Shown here piece by piece: positions 29,491 through 32,764 of a DNA stretch of 32,764 nucleotides; position 1 is the first letter of the stretch, and each line of letters opens with the position of its first letter. The notes under the pieces are model-generated. The model ran no database searches. It saw only the letters and a program-made list of their open reading frames with translations, and had not been told where the DNA came from. The position numbers and the translations under genes were made by a program. Source of the stretch: a virus; IMG/VR virus record IMGVR_UViG_3300018416_000060, positions 1 to 32,764 of that record, one strand, 5' to 3'.

Positions 29491-29727
29491 TCAAAAGGTG
29501 TTGATGTTTCCTCTTGGGTGAGCCTCTTTCGCTTTGGACAATACTTCACGAAATCCTTGGTCGGGTTTTCGAAGTCCCAATCGAATTGGGTCGCCGATAC
29601 TCGGGGCGCCTAACATCACATACTCATATTCGGGATTATCTTTTAACCAAGACTCCTTCTCACTTATTTTCATTCTTTTTTCTAGAATTTCTCCAGTCTC
29701 TTTATTTCTAAAATCATACGTTGGCAT
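29491..29727 (-). CDS. FmdB-like small protein without zinc cysteines
   Basis: 78 aa from the ATG at 29727 (GGAGT site). MPTYDFRNKETGEILEKRM follows the MPTYEYxC-type opening of FmdB/CxxC regulators, but the cysteines that bind zinc in that family are absent. The rest is polar, ending RGNINTF. Similar Cys-less versions are, as I recall, common in marine T4-like phages. Its start overlaps the previous gene by 14 bases. Function unknown. Confidence 0.7.
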   Translation of the reverse strand: MPTYDFRNKETGEILEKRMKISEKESWLKDNPEYEYVMLGAPSIGDPIRLGLRKPDQGFREVLSKAKEAHPRGNINTF

Positions 29728-30310
29728 AGGGCACTCCTGATTGGAACCATTCGGGCGCACCACGTTTTTTCCACGACGCCAAATGTGCTTTGAATGTGTT
29801 GTAGTAATTGCGATAAGATGCAATAGAAGATTCTAGCATACACTCGTCGGGCATCGCCGGTGTGGGCGGCGTAAACGGCGTATCGGCGATGTTGTTGGGT
29901 GGCGTAGACAATGCGTCAACTAGCCCGATTTCGAGGCATTTGTGCGTTTTACCGTAGCGAAATGTGTATTCTGCACACAATTCCACCAGTAATGAGTGCA
30001 ACCAAGCGTAGTTTTGCTTGCTGAGACGCACCCAGATGGCGCTGGGGTGGTTTATATGAGTAGCGAGGTATAATGTAGTCTCCCTGTCGTCAGGTAGCCT
30101 CCAGTGTTTCTTGGTGCGTTTTTCGCCTGATTTGAGATAGACTTGGGCGCCTGTCTTGTCTAAGGATGGAACCATAGTCAATTCGCCGTCAACATAACGG
30201 TGTGCAGAGGACAACAACTGACAATATTCTAATATCATTTTGATACAATGACTGTCGTTGTGGCTGGAAGCACATTCTTTAGGGTCTTCATCAGTATAAA
30301 ATATATTCAT
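29714..30310 (-). CDS. Conserved T4-like phage protein (MNIFY...HxxKMILE family)
   Basis: 198 aa. The N-terminal region MNIFYTDEDPKECASSHNDS then HCIKMILEYCQLLSSAHR recurs across many phages as a conserved protein of unknown function. His and Asp residues here (SHNDSHCIK) and NHPSAIWVRLSKQNYAWL are the most typical parts. AGGAG site; ATGA overlap with the HAD gene upstream. Base composition is higher in GC than in its neighbours, especially at 29830-29900 where repeated GGCG/CGCC occurs, which may reflect a different origin. Confidence 0.7.
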   Translation of the reverse strand: MNIFYTDEDPKECASSHNDSHCIKMILEYCQLLSSAHRYVDGELTMVPSLDKTGAQVYLKSGEKRTKKHWRLPDDRETTLYLATHINHPSAIWVRLSKQNYAWLHSLLVELCAEYTFRYGKTHKCLEIGLVDALSTPPNNIADTPFTPPTPAMPDECMLESSIASYRNYYNTFKAHLASWKKRGAPEWFQSGVPYANV

Positions 30311-30891
30311 AACTCTCCTGTTACATACTTATATATATCTTTCCAATTTTCTAAACGACAAGCCTTACCGTCATATGATGCATTGTGGGGATGTGAAATC
30401 AAAACAGAATTTAACCCAAGCCTGACACCAAGATCTGCGTTTTCTGGTTTATCCTCAATCCAATAACATCCACTGTCGCGATAAACTTCTAGTTCTTCGT
30501 CTTTGTCAGCACCAGTGTCAATACAAATCAATTGGTCGATAGCTGTAGTTCCGAATAATGCATGTAGATTTTTTAATCGTAGTCGCGCTGCGTGTGGGCT
30601 TTTGGACAGCGAAGTAATAACGCGAAAAACAAAACCGTGTTCTTCGTGCAACTTTCGAATGTATTTGATCGAATCGCGAAATGGTGCAAGTCGTTCGATT
30701 GCAGATGAACTATTGAATTCTCGAATTAAACCCTTACCATATTCACGAGAAATTCCATAACAATCGCCGACATTGTACTTAGTACTATCGACCATTTTTA
30801 TTCCTCGGTCAGACATCCATTCAAAAAACGCCAGTTCCCAGTTTAAGAGAACGCCGTCAGCATCAGTTAGTATAACACTTTCTTTAATCAT
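30307..30891 (-). CDS. HAD-family phosphatase, 5'-nucleotidase-like
   Basis: 194 aa from the ATG at 30891. LTDADGVLLNWE holds the HAD motif I (Asp10, Asp12); VITSLS is motif II, and CYWIEDKPENADLG is motif III/IV. The arrangement matches deoxyribonucleotidase-like (NT5C) HAD enzymes, which dephosphorylate nucleotides; in a phage this would tune the dNTP pool. ATGA overlap with the upstream membrane protein gene and with the next gene. Confidence 0.8.
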   Translation of the reverse strand: MIKESVILTDADGVLLNWELAFFEWMSDRGIKMVDSTKYNVGDCYGISREYGKGLIREFNSSSAIERLAPFRDSIKYIRKLHEEHGFVFRVITSLSKSPHAARLRLKNLHALFGTTAIDQLICIDTGADKDEELEVYRDSGCYWIEDKPENADLGVRLGLNSVLISHPHNASYDGKACRLENWKDIYKYVTGEL

Positions 30892-31061
30892 ATTAATCCA
30901 AATCCGATAACGAGGTATGTGAAAAATGTCGACACACCACTCCAAATCATTCTAGACTTTAAAGACATAAACTTTGATTCTGGTAACAAGGCCCAGAACA
31001 TAGCCGCTAGAATAGTAAACACAATTACCCAGAGGGCATAGATCAATGCAAACCCTACCAC
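30888..31061 (-). CDS. Small two-span membrane protein (GTG start)
   Basis: 57 aa starting with GTG at 31061, which overlaps the previous stop (TAGTG). Two hydrophobic segments: ALIYALWVIVFTILAAMFWA (5-24) and VSTFFTYLVIGFGLI (43-57), joined by a basic loop. Stop overlaps the HAD start (ATGA). Coupling at both ends supports it as real. Function unknown. Confidence 0.6.
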   Translation of the reverse strand: MVGFALIYALWVIVFTILAAMFWALLPESKFMSLKSRMIWSGVSTFFTYLVIGFGLI

Positions 31062-31342
31062 TATTTTTTATCTCCTGATTCCAATTTCTTTAGTTCTTTC
31101 TCGGACAAATGGTCGAGAGTTTCGACAACACCACTAGGATAAACTTTCTTAATTTTACCGAGCAAGGCAAAATCGATGAATTTCATTTTGGGGTAGATCA
31201 TCATAGGTTCTTCTTCGAATCCTTCATCATTGATTTTTGGTGGAACTTTCAATCGATTGTTAAGATATTCTACAGATTCAGAAATAGATTTAAAAGTCTT
31301 ACAATGAAGATGGTTGAATGTGTTTGGTTTTGCTAAAAACAT
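31061..31342 (-). CDS. Small protein of unknown function
   Basis: 93 aa. N-terminal His/Cys segment (NTFNHLHCKTFKSISESVEY), acidic middle, and Lys/Glu-rich C-terminus. No membrane segment or catalytic motif. First gene after the promoter at 31376. Function unknown. Confidence 0.6.
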   Translation of the reverse strand: MFLAKPNTFNHLHCKTFKSISESVEYLNNRLKVPPKINDEGFEEEPMMIYPKMKFIDFALLGKIKKVYPSGVVETLDHLSEKELKKLESGDKK

Positions 31343-31375
31343 ATTATATCCTTTATTTCTTTATTTTACTAAGCT

Positions 31376-31404
31376 ATTATACTTGATGTTTGGGGTTTTG
31401 TCAA
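31376..31404 (-). promoter_or_regulatory. Consensus sigma70-type early promoter
   Basis: Minus strand TTGACA (31404-31399), 17 bases, TATAAT (31381-31376), 34 bases before the ATG at 31342. Its upstream side is the 50-bp repeat that is also found at 31961-32010. Confidence 0.8.
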
Positions 31405-31445
31405 CACTTTTTTTAGAACATTTTGTTATATGCTTATAACATTTT
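31396..31445 (-). repeat. 50-bp promoter-associated direct repeat, copy 1
   Basis: Identical over 50 bases to 31961-32010. It covers the -35 box plus 41 bases upstream, with an A-tract and the dyad GTTATA-4-TATAAC at 31425-31440. The stop codon of the upstream gene lies inside the dyad. Likely a regulated or UP-element-type promoter module. Confidence 0.85.
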
Positions 31446-31643
31446 GCAGGTTTTATACCATAAGAACTGCTGTTCTTCGGTAATCGGGTCACGGAATCGG
31501 ACCTCTTCAGCAAGACCCCCATTGGTCAATACAGCATAAGACAGGAATTCAGGACTAAATCCTCGTGCTTTGACTGTGTCGCCAGCATACAATGCGATAC
31601 CAACTTCACCTTCGATTTTACCGTCACCTATATGAGTAATCAT
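31434..31643 (-). CDS. Small protein of unknown function
   Basis: 69 aa, beta-rich start (MITHIGDGKIEGEVGIALYA), Gly-rich, ends WYKTCKML. Overlaps the previous stop by one base (TAATG). Its last codons lie within the 50-bp repeat. No family recognised. Confidence 0.6.
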   Translation of the reverse strand: MITHIGDGKIEGEVGIALYAGDTVKARGFSPEFLSYAVLTNGGLAEEVRFRDPITEEQQFLWYKTCKML

Positions 31644-31912
31644 TATGCTACCTCCTCTTCAAATCCAGTAGAAACAACTCGACAAACACCTCGCAAAAAA
31701 TTTGCACTAGGATATGCCGTTTCACCATCGTATCGAGCAAAGTATGGATCAATAAGAATCGAAACCCAATCACTCTTGTGGATTGGAGAAGCGGTGTCTT
31801 TTTTGCGGTCAATCCGAACGATTTTGCCTTCAAGATATCCGGCAGCAGACTTCCAGCCAATGGTGTCACTAACATTAGCAAGGGTAAACTCTTCGTAAAT
31901 TTCGTGTCTCAT
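31643..31912 (-). CDS. Small protein of unknown function
   Basis: 89 aa, beta-rich (KIVRIDRKKDTASPIHKSDW, then SILIDPYFARYDG). May be an OB- or SH3-like barrel judging by alternating strands, but no motif proves it. First gene after the second promoter copy at 31941-31969; coupled to the next gene by TAATG. Function unknown. Confidence 0.6.
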   Translation of the reverse strand: MRHEIYEEFTLANVSDTIGWKSAAGYLEGKIVRIDRKKDTASPIHKSDWVSILIDPYFARYDGETAYPSANFLRGVCRVVSTGFEEEVA

Positions 31913-31940
31913 TTCCCATCCCTCAATCGTTTAAAATCAT

Positions 31941-31969
31941 ATTATGACAGGTTTTTTATGTTTTGTCAA
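31941..31969 (-). promoter_or_regulatory. Sigma70-type early promoter within repeated module
   Basis: Minus strand TTGACA (31969-31964), 17 bases, CATAAT (31946-31941), 29 bases before the ATG at 31912. Same upstream 50 bases as the promoter at 31376-31404. Confidence 0.75.
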
Positions 31970-32010
31970 CACTTTTTTTAGAACATTTTGTTATATGCTT
32001 ATAACATTTT
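31961..32010 (-). repeat. 50-bp promoter-associated direct repeat, copy 2
   Basis: Exact copy of 31396-31445, including the -35 box, the A-tract and the dyad at 31990-32005. The spacer and -10 regions differ between the copies, so only the upstream part was duplicated or kept. Confidence 0.85.
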
Positions 32011-32455
32011 ACATAAACTTTGTTAGATTAGCCTTGTCTGAGAAAAGATTTCCCATTTTGATTCTTTCTTCTCTGGTTTGTCCTTCTATATTTTTATCTG
32101 GATTGAGTGTGTCGCCCATGATTATGGTCCCACCACCTAGTCTTTTTTTGCATAAGTCTACGTTATCTCTCATAATATCCACCCCGTAAATATCTTCTAG
32201 AGCACCCTCATGAGTCATACCAAAGTGAATCGTTTTGATTAGATAAACAGCATACAAAAACTGACCATCTCCACAAGCAGGATCAAGCACTGTCTTATTG
32301 GGCGAGAAAATATCTAAATCACATTTACTAAGCATTTCTAATACAAGATCGGTTGGAGTAAATATTTCTCCAGAATTTTTTACTCGTTCAAAAGATCTTT
32401 CGACACCACTCATATACTGGTGGTTGTTCATCTTATCTCTAATAATTTTCCACAT
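32009..32455 (-). CDS. N6-adenine DNA methyltransferase, N-terminal half only
   Basis: 148 aa. GEIFTPTDLVLEML (29-42) is motif X, and VLDPACGDGQFLYAVY (56-71) motif I of Type I/Eco57I-like N6-adenine methyltransferases; YGVDI and GDTL mark motifs II-III. The catalytic NPPY (motif IV) is missing: the protein stops soon after. It overlaps an upstream frame (32439-32764) that looks like the C-terminal part of the same enzyme class. Either a split enzyme in permuted order or a remnant; activity is doubtful alone. Confidence 0.7.
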   Translation of the reverse strand: MWKIIRDKMNNHQYMSGVERSFERVKNSGEIFTPTDLVLEMLSKCDLDIFSPNKTVLDPACGDGQFLYAVYLIKTIHFGMTHEGALEDIYGVDIMRDNVDLCKKRLGGGTIIMGDTLNPDKNIEGQTREERIKMGNLFSDKANLTKFM

Positions 32456-32764
32456 ATTCTATTTCTTCTTTGGTCAACTTAAAGTGTTTGTAAATTTCTT
32501 CGTCGCAAAATCGTGTTGATATCAAGCTTGGGATAGAGCAGAAAACTTTTTCATTACCGAACCCAGACCATTTAGCTGTCTTCATCAGGTAGACAAAAAG
32601 TTTAGTGTTCAGATTGTGTACTAATGTGCGACCTTCCTCTTCGGTCATCACGGGTACATAATATACCATGTCAGTGCCACCATAAACCCCGTCATCATAA
32701 AAAGGTTTCATGTATCCACTTCTAGACCACATCACCTTCTTAACGTCTGCCCAATCTTGTCGGA
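32439..32764 (-). CDS. C-terminal methyltransferase-like fragment (N-terminus off the right edge)
   Basis: Open to the window's right end (108 codons visible). YVPVMTEEEGRTLVHNLNTK and LFVYLMKTAKWSGFGNEKVF resemble the target-recognition end of Eco57I/TaqI-type DNA methyltransferases (an N-T-K-L-F-x-Y segment). Overlaps the following methyltransferase N-terminal half by 17 bases. No start is visible in the window. Confidence 0.5.
   Translation of the reverse strand, partial: RQDWADVKKVMWSRSGYMKPFYDDGVYGGTDMVYYVPVMTEEEGRTLVHNLNTKLFVYLMKTAKWSGFGNEKVFCSIPSLISTRFCDEEIYKHFKLTKEEIEYVENY

Noticed and set aside
1-32764. CRISPR array, insertion sequence, integrase or attachment site
   Set aside because: No regularly spaced repeats, transposase or integrase motifs were seen; the only long exact repeat is the 50-bp promoter block.

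Overview
The window is a piece of a large T4-like (myovirus) marine bacteriophage genome. The block at 8934-13511 carries, head to tail on the minus strand, proteins that match T4 gp33, gp59, gp32, UvsX and gp41. A PhoH-like ATPase, a PD-(D/E)XK exonuclease, S74-type tail fibre, four tRNAs and TATAAATA late promoters support the same assignment. Almost everything is on the minus strand, so transcription runs from high to low coordinates; one plus-strand block lies at 17780-20415. The host is probably a marine alphaproteobacterium. This is inferred from the phage-encoded, circularly permuted (two-piece) tmRNA and from the heme oxygenase plus bilin reductase pair, a pair reported from oceanic phages; it is not proven.

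Layout from left to right. 1-8903: structural and accessory genes, namely a nucleotidylyltransferase fusion running off the left edge, a GT25-like and a GT32-like glycosyltransferase, a sulfotransferase, a virion structural protein, an FkbM-like methyltransferase, and two large enzyme-like proteins. One of these two has ATP-grasping ligase motifs and the other PD-(D/E)XK-like motifs; both begin with a 10-residue tag that matches the T4 capsid-targeting sequence in register. 8934-13511: replication, recombination and late-transcription core, with sigma70-type promoters buried inside genes and a strong terminator after gene 32. 13556-15676: two paralogous sulfotransferases and four tiny secreted or membrane proteins. 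15882-17744: bilin operon (tmRNA, heme oxygenase, small membrane protein, bilin reductase) with both an early-type and a late-type promoter.

17780-20415 (plus strand): class 3 lipase followed by five small membrane proteins, one with a canonical EF-hand; a candidate membrane-remodelling or lysis set. 20412-21871: small early genes with overlapping start and stop codons, from a consensus early promoter. 21914-24851: late tail-fibre module (2OG-Fe(II) oxygenase, adhesin-like protein, virion protein, S74 fibre). 24878-26142: tRNA-Trp, -Tyr, -Asn and -Thr interleaved with small genes and a candidate stable RNA. 26133-32764: early accessory genes including a transglutaminase-like cysteine protease, the exonuclease, PhoH, a HAD phosphatase and a DNA methyltransferase that appears split. 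Two promoters in this part share an identical 50-bp block.

The most interesting points are the phage tmRNA coupled to a bilin pathway, the pair of apparently capsid-targeted nucleic-acid enzymes next to a perfect late promoter, and the duplicated promoter block. No integrase, transposon or CRISPR array was seen.
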